Assembly (NCBI GenBank): GCA_037974335.1 | Contig: CM075760.1 | Location: forward strand, 38,840,182 to 38,904,181 | Source of the DNA: Prionace glauca | Lineage: Eukaryota > Chordata > Chondrichthyes > Carcharhiniformes > Carcharhinidae | Direction of reading: 5' to 3' | Length of the DNA: 64,000 nucleotides | Shown here: one piece after another, positions 1 through 11,299 of the stretch | How positions within the stretch are numbered: the stretch's first letter is position 1 | Layout: every line of letters starts with the position of its first letter | Notes under the pieces: generated by a model | What the model saw: only the letters and a program-made list of their open reading frames with translations | Told to the model about the DNA's origin: nothing | Database searches by the model: none | Translations under genes and position numbers: made by a program

Positions 1-60
1 GTCTGGCAGCATCTGTGTGGAGAAACAGAGTTAATCTTTTGGATCTAAATGTCCAGCCTC
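1..60 (-). repeat. Fragment of a short interspersed repeat
   Basis: Read on the minus strand, this matches the 'cacagatgctg' type core seen at 14399-14487, 41505-41600 and 53190-53265. It is cut by the window start. The family is not named with confidence; the copy at 14399 shows it moves as a unit. Confidence 0.55.
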
Positions 61-388
61 CTTCATGGATGTCTGGATGTTGACTCCAAATTCTCTCTGA
101 TCCTCTGTAATTCTCAGCATCATCCCCTTTATTGTTCATTCCCTTGTCTTGTCTAATGTCCCAAATTCATTCTCTCTCACTGCTCCAGATCGAATTCCAT
201 GTGCCATTTTTCTGCCCATCTGACCAGCCCACTGATATCTTCCTGCAGTCCACGGCTTTCTTCTGGATTGTTAAACACAAATACAATTGTTGTATCATCT
301 GCAAACTGAATCATGACCCTTACATTTAAGTCTAAGTTATTGATATATACCACAAAACTGTGGAACCTCATTGGTAACCAGACACTAT
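61..388 (-). mobile_element. CR1-type LINE fragment (reverse transcriptase part)
   Basis: The minus strand encodes a degraded stretch with INNLDLNVRVMIQFADDTT, the C-motif region of a CR1 reverse transcriptase (FADD form), followed by the 'EKWHMEFD' thumb-side motif. It abuts the 3' end of the zinc-finger gene. A related copy abuts the inverted zinc-finger copy at 8039-8545, so the fragment was there before that duplication. Confidence 0.7.
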
Positions 389-1537
389 TCAGTCCTGGAT
401 GTGATTAACAGCAGCAATAACAGCAGAATCCAACCCCTGCTGTCGCCTGTGAACTTGCTGATGTTTCAGCAGGTTGTTTGACTGAGCGAATCCCTTCCCA
501 CACATGGAACAGTTGAACGGCCTTTCCCCAGTGTGAACTCGCTGGTGTTTCAGCAGATTCTGCTTACTTTTAAATCTCTTCTCACAATCAGAACATTCAA
601 AAGGTCTCTGATCAGTGTGAACAAGTTGGTGTGTAGTCAGGTGGGATGACTGAGTGAATCTCTTGCTGCACAGGAGGCAAGTGTAAGGTCTCTCTCCAGT
701 GTGAACTCGCCGGTGTATCAGAAGGTCGGATGTGTCAATGAATTCCTGACAACACACAGGGCAGGTGAACGGCCTCTCCCCAGTGTGAACTCGACGGTGT
801 CTCAGAAGGTGGGCTAATCGAGTGAATCCCTTCCCACAGAGAGAACAGGTGAATGGCCTCTCCCCAGTGTGAGTGCGCTGGTGTTTCAGAAGATCCTTTT
901 TGCTTTTAAATGTTTTCTCACATTCAGAACAATTGATTGGTCTCTGATCAGTGTGAACAAATCGGTGTTTCAGGAGCTGCGATGAACAAGTGAATCCCTT
1001 TCCACACACGGGGCAGATGAACGGTCTCTCCCCAGTGTGAGTGCGTTGGTGAATCAATAAATCCTTTCTGCTTTTAAAGTTCTTCTCACAGTCAGAACAT
1101 TTAAATGGTCTCTGATCAGTGTGAACACTTTGGTGTGTCAGGAGGTGGGAAGACTGAGTGAATCCCTTCCCACACATGTTGCAGATGAACGGCCTCTCCC
1201 CAGTGTGAGTGCGTTGGTGAATCAATAAATCCTTTCTGCTTTTAAAGCTCTTCTCACAATCAGAACATTTAAATGGTCTCTGATCAGAGTGAACCTGGTG
1301 GTGATTCCGGAGGTTTGATAAGGCATTAAATCCCTTCCCACACTGAAGACAGGTGAATGGCCTCTCACCAGTATGGACGTGCTGGTGTGTGTACAGGCTG
1401 GATGCCTGAGTGAATCCCTTCCCACACACAGAGCAGGTGAATGGTCTCTCCCCAGTGTGAATACGTCGATGGGTTTCCAATTCAGATGGGTAATTGAATC
1501 CCGTCCCACAGTCCGCACATTTCCATGGTTTCTCCAT
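389..1537 (-). CDS. C2H2 zinc-finger protein, 13 fingers
   Basis: The open frame encodes 382 residues with 13 tandem C2H2 fingers joined by TGERPF or TDQRPF linkers, and a short tail ending in AVNHIQD. Fingers 4, 6, 8 and 12 form a sub-type with 'C(S/A)(D/E)CEK(S/N/T/R)FKS', alternating with ordinary CGKGF fingers; this suggests internal duplication of finger pairs. No KRAB, SCAN or BTB domain is present in this exon. The ATG lies just before finger 1 (KPWKC), as in the neighbouring ZNF genes, whose coding region sits in the last exon. Upstream exons probably lie near the inverted-repeat promoter at 2610-2998. It is likely a nuclear DNA-binding protein; its target is unknown. The frame is intact. 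Confidence 0.88.
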   Translation of the reverse strand: MEKPWKCADCGTGFNYPSELETHRRIHTGERPFTCSVCGKGFTQASSLYTHQHVHTGERPFTCLQCGKGFNALSNLRNHHQVHSDQRPFKCSDCEKSFKSRKDLLIHQRTHTGERPFICNMCGKGFTQSSHLLTHQSVHTDQRPFKCSDCEKNFKSRKDLLIHQRTHTGERPFICPVCGKGFTCSSQLLKHRFVHTDQRPINCSECEKTFKSKKDLLKHQRTHTGERPFTCSLCGKGFTRLAHLLRHRRVHTGERPFTCPVCCQEFIDTSDLLIHRRVHTGERPYTCLLCSKRFTQSSHLTTHQLVHTDQRPFECSDCEKRFKSKQNLLKHQRVHTGERPFNCSMCGKGFAQSNNLLKHQQVHRRQQGLDSAVIAAVNHIQD

Positions 1538-1559
1538 TATTATTGACAGGCTATTGGGC

Positions 1560-1668
1560 GTAGGTGGAATGCAGATTTGAGCTCACTATCAGATCAGCCA
1601 TGATGTCATTAAATGGTGGAACTGGCCTGTGGGGCCGAATGGCCTATTGCTGCTCCTTGTTCACATGG
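1560..1668 (+). mobile_element. CR1 3'-end remnant
   Basis: It carries the typical 3' end 'gatcagccatgatgtcatt' followed by 'ggggccgaatggcctattg', matching the ends of the better-preserved LINEs at 9600-9690 and 46500-46570. It lies directly upstream of the zinc-finger coding exon. Confidence 0.6.
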
Positions 1669-1737
1669 TGCAGGTGTCCTCATGACTTGCCAGGTTATAC
1701 AATCAGTTGAAACCAGGTTCACACAAAGAACGCGAGT

Positions 1738-1960
1738 ACAGTGTCTAGCTGATGTAAATGTGTTTTTTTTCACACTGTGTAACTGGTTAAAGTTCTGTTC
1801 CAGCTGTGGAAAAATAACAGATGTCTGTGTCTCGGGGCTTTTCCAGTCACAATGATGTTGAATAATTTCCCAAAGACAAAATAGGCAAACATTTCTCCTT
1901 CCACATTCATAAGCCTTTGATATTCAGATTCTGAAGAATTGTGTGACAGTGTCAGATCTC
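1738..1960 (-). other. Conserved 5' flank of zinc-finger coding exon
   Basis: This block is similar to 11095-11295 and, in part, to 12966-13010 just upstream of the other minus-strand zinc-finger gene. Shared pieces include 'tgtgtaactggttaaa', 'gtctcgg' and 'tccttccacattca'. It probably represents ancestral intron or untranslated-exon sequence kept across ZNF duplications. No open frame is proposed. Confidence 0.5.
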
Positions 1961-2039
1961 AAGACGTTTGGTTTGAATCGCCCGTCTGCAGATATTCTGG
2001 AAAAGGAGTTTACATTGAATTACTTTGAATATACAAGAC

Positions 2040-2430
2040 ACAAATAAACCATTCAGTTTAATGCTTTATATATGACACAGCTTCTCCCATCCCATATACC
2101 TCATCACAGCCTTTCAGTTGATTTTTCTATTTCTTTTTCTCTTGTGCGCTTCTCCCATTTCCTTTTGAAACAATCTCAGCACTTTCCTCAACTCATTTCT
2201 GTGGTAATTCTCAACCTGTGAGTGAACAAATTTGTCCTTATTGCCTTCCTGGATTTATTAGTATCTATCTAGTATTTATGACTCTTTGTTTATTGATTGC
2301 TCCTCCTTTTAGATTCTGTCACAAGTGGAAGCATTCTTTCCACATTTCCCCTGTCCAAGGCTCTGGTAATTATAAAGACTTGTATCAGGTCACTGCTCTA
2401 CAAAAAAAAACTTCAATCCATTTAATTTTT
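2040..2430 (-). mobile_element. Old CR1-type LINE remnant
   Basis: On the minus strand it shows the degraded C-terminal pattern 'DLIQV...DRGNVERMLPLVTESK', matching the 'DLIETYKMM..MDRIEVERLFPL' block of the younger LINEs in this window. It is highly diverged. Confidence 0.55.
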
Positions 2431-2609
2431 CCTGAAAGCTGTAATCTCTGTTTACAAAAACCATCACAACCAATGCAGAATATAAATTACAGAGAGACAA
2501 ATATTTCTATTGGGGTTGAGTTTTCTGTGTAAATCGTCAACTTGTAACCGTGTGTAAAAACAGCTTTAAAAATCAGCCCACAATAGAAACGCTGACCAGA
2601 CAATTCTCT

Positions 2610-3692
2610 TTCCTCCACTCCTAGTTTTCTCCCTCCCTTTCCTCTGTCTGGGTTCATTCTCCAGCTCCTCTCTGCAGACTGACAATAAAACCAATGGGTC
2701 TTATTGGGGATGTTGGAGCCTCCAGCGGGTGTTTGTGAATCCTCCCCGCCCACCTCCCAGGGTTTCCTTCCTTCCCAGAGATCAGAGTCCTCATTGATTT
2801 GAGGCCAAAGTGTAACCTCTTATTTACTGACCCCCTCCCCCATCCTCTGATGTGAACCATCCACCAGTGTCTAAGCCAGGATGGGGCCGTTAACCTGGGC
2901 CTGTTCTCGGGAGGGAGAAGCCCCGAAGCTGCAAACCAGGGAGCTGACAATGATTCTGAAGGGTTTGCGGATCCACAAAGTGTTTCCAGACCCGCCCCAA
3001 TATCCAGCCGCCGGTTCCAGTGCCTCCCCCTCCGCTGCTGCAAAGTTTGCTCCGCATTCACCGGGTTTCTTCTGAGTGTTGGTCTCCAGCTCCGCCCCTC
3101 ATTCACTCCGATTGGTTGGAGGACCAGCCGCTCCCGCTCTGTACTCCAGCCCCGCCCCCTCTTTCTATTGGCCCAGAGCTGCCGTCAATCAGTCCCCGGG
3201 CATTGTGATGTGGAGCATGCGCAGTGTCACTGCTGTCCTTGGCGCTTGTTCGTCCCGGAGAAGCGGAGTCAGCGTTAGGCGGTGGCTGGGAGGGTCTGGA
3301 AACACTTTGTGGATCCGCAAACCCTTCAGAATCATTGTCAGCTCCCTGGTTTGCAGCTGCGGGGCTTCTCCCTCTCTCCCTCCCGGGAACAGGCCCAGGT
3401 TAACGGCCCCATCCTGGCTCAGCCACTGGAGGATGGTTCACATCAGAGGATGGGGAAGGGGGACAGTAAATAAGAGGTTACACTTTGGCCTCAAATCAAT
3501 GAGGACTCTGATCTCTGGGAAGGAAGGAAACCCTGGGAGGTGGGCGGGGAGGATTCACAAACACCGCTGGAGGCCCCAACACCCCAATAAGACCCATTGG
3601 TTTCATTGCCAGTCTGCAGACAGGAGCTGGAGAACTGAACCCAGACAGAGGAGAGGGAGGGAGAAAACTGGGAGTGGAGGAAAGAAATGGTG
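2610..3692. repeat. Large inverted repeat around a shared ZNF promoter
   Basis: Bases 2610-2998 and 3292-3692 are reverse complements of each other with few differences; both arms contain 'cactttggcctcaaatcaat' (in opposite orientation) and 'tccgcaaacccttcagaatc'. The ~290-bp spacer is GC-rich. Each arm would supply the first exon of one of the two divergent zinc-finger genes. A third partial copy lies at 4808-4965. The long open frames across the arms are by-products of the GC content and mirror each other. Confidence 0.85.
2999..3291. promoter_or_regulatory. Bidirectional CpG-rich promoter of two ZNF genes
   Basis: The spacer of the inverted repeat is CpG-rich and has inverted CCAAT boxes (attggttgg near 3110; ctattggcc near 3165) and an NRF1-like site (gcatgcgcag near 3217). 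It has no obvious TATA box. Its place between a minus-strand and a plus-strand ZNF gene supports a divergent promoter. Start sites are inferred, not seen. Confidence 0.6.
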
Positions 3693-3898
3693 AGATGGAT
3701 TTGGATTTCAACCCAAGGAGCGGTGGGGGGTAAGTGTTTGACAGGGATTTACAGTTTTTACAGTTCTTTCACACTTATTTCCTGTTCCATTTCACAGGGA
3801 TTCGATGGAGAGATTTGCAGTCAGAAATTTTAAACCTAATTTCATGAAACGACAGATTGCTTGATTTATTCTCACCTGACTGTCATCAGAATTTGAAC

Positions 3899-4516
3899 AT
3901 GGAGCCAAATAGCACCACTCACACGAGCGAGAAACCGTACACTTGTTCTGTTTGTGGACGAGGCTTTAGCTATTCATCCGGCCTGTCCAGACACAAACGC
4001 AATCACAGCATGGGGAAACCATGGAAATGTGGGGAATGTGAGAAGAAATTCAATTACCCATCGGAGCTGGAAACTCATCAACGCAGTCACATAGGTGAGA
4101 GGCCATTCTCGTGCTCCGTGTGTGGGAGGGGATTCACTGCATTATTCATCCTCCAGTCACACCAGTGAATTCACACACAAGAGAAGCCATTCAGCTGCAC
4201 AGTCTGTGGAAAGAAGTTCAGGCAATTGTTTGCCCTCACTGTCCACCAGCGAGGTCACACTGGGGAGAGACCATTCACCTGCTCCCTGTGTGGGAATGGA
4301 TTCACTCAATCATCTCAACTGTTGATACACCGGCGAGTTCACACTGGTGAAAGGCCATTCACTTGTTCTGTGTGTGAGAAGAGATTTGCTCAGTCGGCTG
4401 CCTTGATGACACACCAGCGAGTTCACACTGGTGAGAGGCCATTCAGTTGCTCTGAGTGTGGGAAGAGGTTCATTCAGTTAGCCAACCTGCTGACACATGG
4501 ACGAGTTCACAAGTGA
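3899..4516 (+). pseudogene. C2H2 zinc-finger gene, 7 fingers, one in-frame stop
   Basis: From the ATG at 3899 ([16 protein letters not shown]) the frame encodes fingers 1-3. It meets TGA at 4166-4168 where the sister genes have CGA between the two zinc-binding histidines (HQ*IH). The same frame then continues without a shift through four more normal fingers to a stop after RVHK. A splice acceptor 'gtcatcag' lies just before the ATG, and a donor-like 'atg|gtgaga' ends the right inverted-repeat arm at 3690. The TGA fits a CpG-to-TpG change. Either the gene is freshly dead, the allele or assembly is at fault, or a three-finger protein is made. Confidence 0.75.
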
Positions 4517-4591
4517 CTGCAGAAGTAATGCTGCTGTTAATCACACTGAACCATGCTCATTCTGATCATTTGAGTTTGTTTATTTATATAT

Positions 4592-4597
4592 AATAAA
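4592..4597 (+). promoter_or_regulatory. Possible polyadenylation signal
   Basis: AATAAA lies about 75 bp after the stop of the plus-strand zinc-finger gene, in AT-rich sequence. Confidence 0.45.
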
Positions 4598-4654
4598 AAT
4601 CTCATGTACATGAGACATAAATGTAAATCATATACACATACCTAGAGATATACA

Positions 4655-4805
4655 TGGTGGCGTTGTGGTAATGCCACTGGAACAATAATCCGAAGGCCCA
4701 GACTAATTCTCTGGTGCCCTGGGTTCAAATCCCACAATCAAAAGTGGCAGAATTTCAATTCAGTTACCAAATCTGGAATATAAAACTAGTCCATTTAACA
4801 GCTAT
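4655..4805 (+). mobile_element. tRNA-derived SINE
   Basis: A tRNA-like head with A-box ('gttgtggtaatgccac') and B-box ('gggttcaaatcccac') is followed by the tail 'ggcagaatttcaattcag'. This is typical of a vertebrate tRNA-derived SINE; it is diverged. It sits just before the third copy of the ZNF promoter-arm sequence. Confidence 0.6.
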
Positions 4806-4807
4806 TG

Positions 4808-4965
4808 ATCTTGTTGTCAGTCTGCAAACAGGAGCCTGGAGAACTGAACCCAGACAGAAGAGAGGGAGGGAGAAAACAGAGTGTAGGAAAGAAATGGTGA
4901 GATCGGTTTAGATTTCAGCCCAGGAAGGAGGGAAAGGCTGTGGGATGGGGATTTATAGATGTGGG
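4808..4965 (+). repeat. Third partial copy of the ZNF promoter arm / first exon
   Basis: It matches 3600-3760 in the same orientation, including 'ggagaactgaacccagacag' and the donor-like 'gaaatggtgaga'. It is a tandem partial duplication downstream of the plus-strand ZNF gene. Confidence 0.7.
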
Positions 4966-5394
4966 GGAACACAGAGAGCAAAACATGTTCCATATATCTG
5001 AGCTGGATTTATCTCTAATGAATCAGTTTAAAATCCCAAATGCATGTAAGTTCCTTTTGAATGGCTTTCCTTCTCCCTGTCTCCTCCATCCTCACCTCCA
5101 ACAAGTGTGAGGAGCACATGGAGCTTTTTCATCACTGAGATTGAGACAATCCCTTCAGCTGCCTCTGCTGCTTTCCTTCCTTCCACCAACTCACCAAGAC
5201 AGATTCTGTTTAAAACTCCCCCTTGTCTGAGACCTGAACCCACATCTCACTCAAGATAAATCCAGATCAGACACATGGAACATCTTTATCTAGTTTCTTT
5301 CCTATCTCTGCTGTTGCCCTCTCAGGTCTCATCTTATCCATGAGACCCATCTCCTGCACCATCAACTGTATTCCCTGTAAACTACCGAAGAACG
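4966..5394. other. Unassigned intergenic stretch
   Basis: There is no convincing gene. A 71-residue minus-strand open frame has no recognisable motif. The block at 5060-5260 could be old LINE sequence, but I cannot place it. Confidence 0.3.
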
Positions 5395-6035
5395 CACACA
5401 AATATGAACAGAGGAATTTGGAGCAGGCCATTCAGCCCATCAAATATATTGCACAATTCTGTAACATTATTATTGATCTGATTGCAGCCTTAACCCCACT
5501 TTCCTTTTTAACCCCTAAAACTCTTGATTCCCTTGTCAATCAAGCATCAATTTAACTCAACCTTTCAAAATATTCAATAACTGTGCCTTCACTGCTCTCC
5601 AGGGAAGAGGATTCCACAGAGTAATGACTCTCAGAGGAAACATTTCAGCTTCTCTCTATCTTAAATTCTGGACCCAGTGTTTTTAGCCTAACGCCCCAAG
5701 TCCTTGTCTCTTATGAAGGGGAAGACACCTCCTGAGCATATACACTGTCAAGTCCCCTCACGATCTTAAACATTTCAATAAGATTGCCTCATTCTTCTGA
5801 ACTTCAATAGATACAAGCCCAATCTGTCTCATATTTCCTCTGACACACTCCCTCATCCTAGAAATCAGTCGATTGAACTATCTCCTAACTATGTTTCTAA
5901 TATAATTATATCCTATCATAAGTAAGGAGACCAAAACTGTACAGTATTCCAGATGCGGCCTTGCCAACACCCTCTACAACTGGCAGTATAACATCCCTGT
6001 TTTCACATCCTGTTCCCCTTGCAATAAAGAACACT
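5395..6035 (-). mobile_element. Old CR1-type LINE remnant
   Basis: On the minus strand, from about 6035 down, it has the LINE landmarks in order: 'gatgcggcc', the C-terminal 'caataagattgcctcattc' region, the end-of-ORF block and the 3' 'aggccattcagccc' tail at 5425. It is diverged and without a usable frame. Confidence 0.65.
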
Positions 6036-6039
6036 TGTT

Positions 6040-7255
6040 AATCATGTGGAGACAGGGGGGGTCCCAGAGGACTGGAAAGTAGCTAATGTGACACTGCTGT
6101 TTAAGAAGGGAGTGAGGCAGCAGACGGAAAATTACAGGATGGTTAGCCTAACTTCGACCATTGACAAGATTTTAGTGTCAATTATTAATGATGAGATTAT
6201 GGAGCACTTGGAAGTGCCTGATAAGATAGGACTGAGTGAGCACGGCTTCGTCAAGGGGGAGTCATGTCGAGGAGGTAACAAGGAAGTTCGATAAAGGAGA
6301 ACGAGTGGATGTTATTTATTTAGATTTCCAGAAAGCCTTTGACAAGGTGCTGCAAAGGAGACTGTTAAATAAATTAAGAGTCAATGGTGTTAAATGTAAG
6401 ATCCTGGCATGGATAGAGGATTGGTTGACTGGCAGAGGCAGAGAGTGAGGATAAAGGAGTCTTTTTCAGGATGGCAGCCGGTGACTAGTGGTGTGCCTCA
6501 GGTTGATGCTGGGACCACAATTTTTCACAATATAACAATTTGGAAGAAGGAACTGAAATCACTGTGACTAAGTTTGCAAATGATACAAAGATATGTAGAG
6601 GGATAGGTAGTATTGAGGAAGCAGGGGGATGGCAGAACGACTTGGACGAGTTTCGAGAGTGGGCAAAGAAGTGGCTGATGGATTACAATGTGGAAAAGTG
6701 TGAGGTTATTTACTTTGGAAGGATGAATGGAGACTTTTCTAAACAGGGAAATGCTTAGGAAATCAGAAGCACAAAGGGATTTGGGAGTTTTGTTCAAGAT
6801 TCTCTTTTGGTTAGCATGCAGTTTCAGTCGGCAGTTAGGAAGGTAAATGCAATGTTAGCATTCATGTTGAGAAGGTTAGAATTCAAGAGCAGGGATGTAC
6901 TTCTAAGGCTGTATAAAGCTCTGGTCAGACCCCATTTGGAGTATTGTGAGCAGTTTTGGTCCCCATATCTAAGGAAGGATGTGCTGGTCTTGGAAAGGGT
7001 CCAGAGGAGGTTCACAAGAATGATCCCTGGAATGAAGAGCTTATCGTATGAGGTAGAGTTGAGAAGGATGAGGGGAGGTCTTACTGAAACTAACAGGTAC
7101 TGCGAGGCCTGGATAGAGTGGATGCAGAAAGGATGTTTCATTCGTAGGAAAAACTAGAACCAGAGGGCACCATCTCAGAATAAAGAGATGATCCTTTAAA
7201 ACAAAGATGAAGAGGAATTTTTTCAGCCAGAGAGTGGTGAATCTGTGAACTCTTT
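6040..7255 (+). mobile_element. CR1-type LINE, broken, fused to a ZNF pseudogene
   Basis: Successive frames encode EDWKVANVTLLFKKG, 'VDVIYLDFQKAFDKV', 'FANDTKICRGIGSIEEAGG', 'VNAMLAFMLRRLEFKSRDVL' and 'LEYCEQFWSPYLRKDVLVLE'. This is the order of a CR1 reverse transcriptase from finger to C-terminus. At least three frame changes separate them. The copy stops within 'gtggtgaatctgtgaactct' at about 7255 and zinc-finger sequence starts at once, so the 3' untranslated end is missing. Confidence 0.8.
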
Positions 7256-8038
<783 letters not shown>

Positions 8039-8545
8039 ATGATGCCGACATGCCTGTTTCCAGTGATGTTCCACAGTTTTCTCTTATGTGTCAATAATTT
8101 AGACTTAACTGTATGGAAAATGATTACTAAGTTTGTATGATACAAAAGTTGCTGACATGGTTGACAATGAGGAATAATTGTGGACAGCAGGAAGATACTA
8201 ATGGACTGGGGGGGTGGGGTTAGTCGACACAAAATTAGCAAGTAGAATTCAATCTGGATCAATGAGAGAGATTGAACTTGGGAGAGTAAACAAGACAAGG
8301 GAATGAACAATACATGGGATGATGTTGAGAATTTTATAGAGGAACTTTGGAGTGCATATCCACTGATTCCTGAAAATGGTTGCATATGAGATCAGATGGT
8401 CAAGAAGGCATTTGGGACACTTCCCTGTCTGAGGCCTGGAATGAAAGAGCAGGGAGATTATGTTAGGATTTGATAAAAGATGAGTTCGAACACAGCTGAG
8501 TACTGAGCACAGTTCCGGTCACTGCATCATCTAACTATAAAGTAA
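8039..8545 (+). mobile_element. CR1-type LINE remnant, mirror of 61-388
   Basis: After the zinc-finger tail this segment matches the reverse complement of 61-388 (shared: 'caagacaagggaatgaacaa'), then runs on into the 'DQMVKKAFGTL' block of a CR1 ORF. It shows that the ZNF copy at 7256-8038 was duplicated together with its LINE flank. Confidence 0.65.
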
Positions 8546-8715
8546 GACATGATTCATTAATTTGTATCAAACTGATAATTTATCAGAGTGCAATCAATGT
8601 TTAATTGATAAAATCTAGGAGATAAATAATTATAAGGTGACTTCAGGAAAATGGAAAAGGCTGATTAGTGACTGGCTGAAAAATCTTTATTTATTTTAGT
8701 CTTGAGTTTACTTTT

Positions 8716-8770
8716 CATAGAACCCCTACAGTACAGGAGGAGGCATTCAGCCCATCAAGTCTGCACTGAC
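8716..8770 (-). mobile_element. SINE/LINE 3'-tail fragment
   Basis: The sequence 'acagtacaggaggaggcatt' then 'cagcccatcaagtctgcac' is the reverse of the HE1-like SINE tail seen at 42870-42930. Confidence 0.5.
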
Positions 8771-8794
8771 TGTCAGACAGAGTCTCTAGAGAAG

Positions 8795-8826
8795 TTGGAT
8801 TCTGCTTTTGTTGCTGCTGTTGATCA
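8795..8826 (+). pseudogene. Scrap of zinc-finger 3' tail
   Basis: 'ttggattctgcttttgttgc' followed by 'tgctgttgatcata' matches the tail of the ZNF genes ([12 protein letters not shown]). A LINE inserted here; the rest of the tail resumes at 9703 with 'ggattgaatcat'. Confidence 0.55.
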
Positions 8827-8832
8827 TATTTA

Positions 8833-9695
8833 AATATTTGCCATATTTCATATGGCAAATGGAATTTAATGTTGGCAAGTGTGAGGTGGTCCACTTTGGT
8901 AGGAGGAATGGTAGGAAGGACTATTACTTACGGGGCGAAAAACTGCAGCAGGCGACGGTGCAGAGGGACCTCGGGGTCCTTGTGCATGAGTCGCAAAAAC
9001 CCAGCTTGCAGGTGCAGCAGGTGGTCAGGAAGGCGAATGGGATGCTGGCCTTCATAGCGAAGGGGATTGAATATAAAAGTAGGGAGGTCTTGCTGCAGCT
9101 GTATAGGGCATTGGTGAGACCGCAGCTGGAGTACTGTGTGCAGTTTTGGGCGCCGCACCTGCGCAAGGATGTTTTGGCCCTGGAGGGAGTGCAGAGGAGG
9201 TTTACTCGGCTGATACCAGAGTTGAGGGGATTGAGCTATGAGGAGAGGCTGAATAAACTAGGCTTGTACTCGTTAGAGTTTAGAAGAATGAGGGGAGATC
9301 TCATTGAGACGTATAAGATGATGAATGGGATGGATAGGATAGAGGTGGAGAGACTCTTCCCGCTCAAAAAAGACAGTAGGACTAGGGGGCACAGCCTCAA
9401 GATAAAGGGGGGGGGGGCGGTTTAGAACAGAGTTGAGGAGGAACTTCTTCACTCAAAGGGTGGTGAATCTCTGGAATTCTCTGCCCGTTGAAGTGGTGGA
9501 GGCTGCCTCGCTAAATATTTTTAAGAAACGGGTTGATGGGTTTTTGATAAGAGAAGGGATTAAGGGTTATGGGGAGAGGGCGGGAAGGTGGAGCTGAGTC
9601 ACAACAGATCAGCCATGATCTTATTGAATGGCGGGGCAGGCTCGAAGGGCCAGATGGCCTACTCCTGCTCCTATTTCTTATGTTCTTATGTTCTT
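8833..9695 (+). mobile_element. CR1-type LINE (family B), 5'-truncated
   Basis: It encodes the last ~205 residues of a CR1 reverse transcriptase: MEFNVGKCEVVHFGRR, LGVLVHES, 'RPQLEYCVQFWAPHLRKD', 'GVQRRFTRLIPELRGLSYEE', DLIETYKMM. This is followed by a G-tract frame break and the rest of the ORF, then a 3' end with 'gggccagatggcctactcct' and the terminal repeat 'cttatgttcttatgttctta'. A 7-bp target duplication 'atattta' flanks it (8826-8832, 9696-9702). Close relatives in this window lie at 46300, 50807, 57319 and 61280. Confidence 0.9.
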
Positions 9696-9954
9696 ATATT
9701 TAGGATTGAATCATATTCATTCTGACTTTTTTTTATTGCTGATAAACTCCAGCCACATTACAGGAGTTAATATTTTAATACATCAAATAAATCAGCTTCT
9801 TTTCAAACAAACAACATTTCGTGTGGTTCATCTCTAAGATATGAACATTTTCCCTTAAATCTGCTCTGGAAATGTCTTTAACAGATGATCAACAATTAAA
9901 TATGTCGCATCAAATAACTGGGAAAAATCCACTACGGGCATTCATTTCTCAAGT

Positions 9955-10790
9955 AATTCTGTTCTGGAATGTTCTGCCTGAAAGAGGATGGAAGCAGATT
10001 CAGATACATCTTGCCAAAGTGAATTGGATCTCCAGTTGAAGATAAAGTTAGCAGGGCTCTGGGGAGAGGGGAGTGGCGATGATGGGTGACTCTTTCAAAT
10101 GTGTCACCACAGCCCATAAGGCAGCTATATATTGACAGGAGAAAGGCTGATGTCCAAATACCCAAATAACAAGGAAGTTGTGATGAACCAGAATAAAACA
10201 TTGATTCGGCCTCAACTAGAGCATTGTGGCCAACTCTGGATAGATTGCTATAGGAAGGAGGTGAAGACATTGTAGAGGATGCAGAAAAAATTAATGGGAC
10301 TGGTTCCAGGGATGAGAAACTTCAGTTATGAGGGTAGACTGGCAAAGCTGGGGCTGATCTCTATACAGAAGAGGAGATTCGACAGAAATATTCAAAATCA
10401 AGAGGGATTTGGACAGAGTAGATAAGAAGAAACTATCTGATTGGCAAAAGGGTCAAGAAGCAAAGGACACAGAATAAAGGCAATTTGTGAAATAAGCAAT
10501 GGTGACCTGAGGAAATCCCATTTACAGAGTGACTGGTTAGAACCTGGTATGCACTGACCCAGTGTGAGGTGGAGCTTCAAACAAGATTTCAAAACACAAC
10601 TGGATAATTATCTGAAGAGAAAAAATGTTCAGGGTTATGAGAGAAAGGCCGTGCAGTGACTGAGGGAGAGGTCGGGGAGTGACTAAGGGAGTGGTTGTGG
10701 AGTGACCGAGGGAGAGGCTGGGGAATGGGACTGGCTGTGTCACTCTCTCAGAAAGCTGGTTTGGGTGTGAACAGATGGGCTGAATGACCT
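9955..10790 (+). mobile_element. Old CR1-type LINE debris
   Basis: Two or more diverged pieces lie here. One at 9960-10065 resembles the end-of-ORF block 'FWNVLPE'; one at 10190-10460 resembles 'RPQLEHCGQLW..CYRKEVKTL'; then an end-of-ORF block runs to about 10640 with a 'gaatgacctcttta' tail near 10785. No frame survives. Confidence 0.5.
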
Positions 10791-11094
10791 CTTTATTTGC
10801 TATAATCATTCTAAAACTCTGAAGGCTCTGAGGAAAAGGGATGAACTGGCAGCTCCTTCAGAGATGATGCTGGCCTTACAATGCAGCTGTACATTGACAG
10901 GACACAGTCACAGTGATCATGCTGAGTATATCCCTCATCAGGGGGACAACTGTGGAATTCTGCAGCCTCTCTATTTAAATAAAATGCTGATTTTCTATTC
11001 TTCCCAACAATGCGGACATTTTTCCCCTTTTTCCCTAAATTATATTTTATCTTTCCCACATTCCCATTTACTTACCCTATAGTATGATGTATTT

Positions 11095-11295
11095 TCAGAC
11101 TGTGTAACTGGTTAAAACTCTTTCCACACAGTTCACTGGAATACTCTCAGTAGGGTGTGTGTGTGTCTCGGTGCTTTTCTAGTCACAATTATATCTGAAA
11201 TCTCTTCCCAGGGACAGGATAGATGTAACATTGCTCCTTCCACATTCAAAGACCAGTGATGTTCAGGATGTTACAGGGTTTCTTTCAGAGACAAA
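11095..11295 (-). other. Relic of a ZNF 5' flank
   Basis: It is similar to 1738-1960, the 5' flank of the 13-finger gene, and suggests a further lost ZNF copy here. No finger sequence follows on the left. Confidence 0.45.
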
Positions 11296-11299
11296 GTAT

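Noticed and set aside
2654-3693. Open frames of 150 and 205 residues on opposite strands
   Set aside because: They are mirror images created by the inverted repeat and GC-rich sequence. They contain no domain and are best read as promoter and first-exon sequence.
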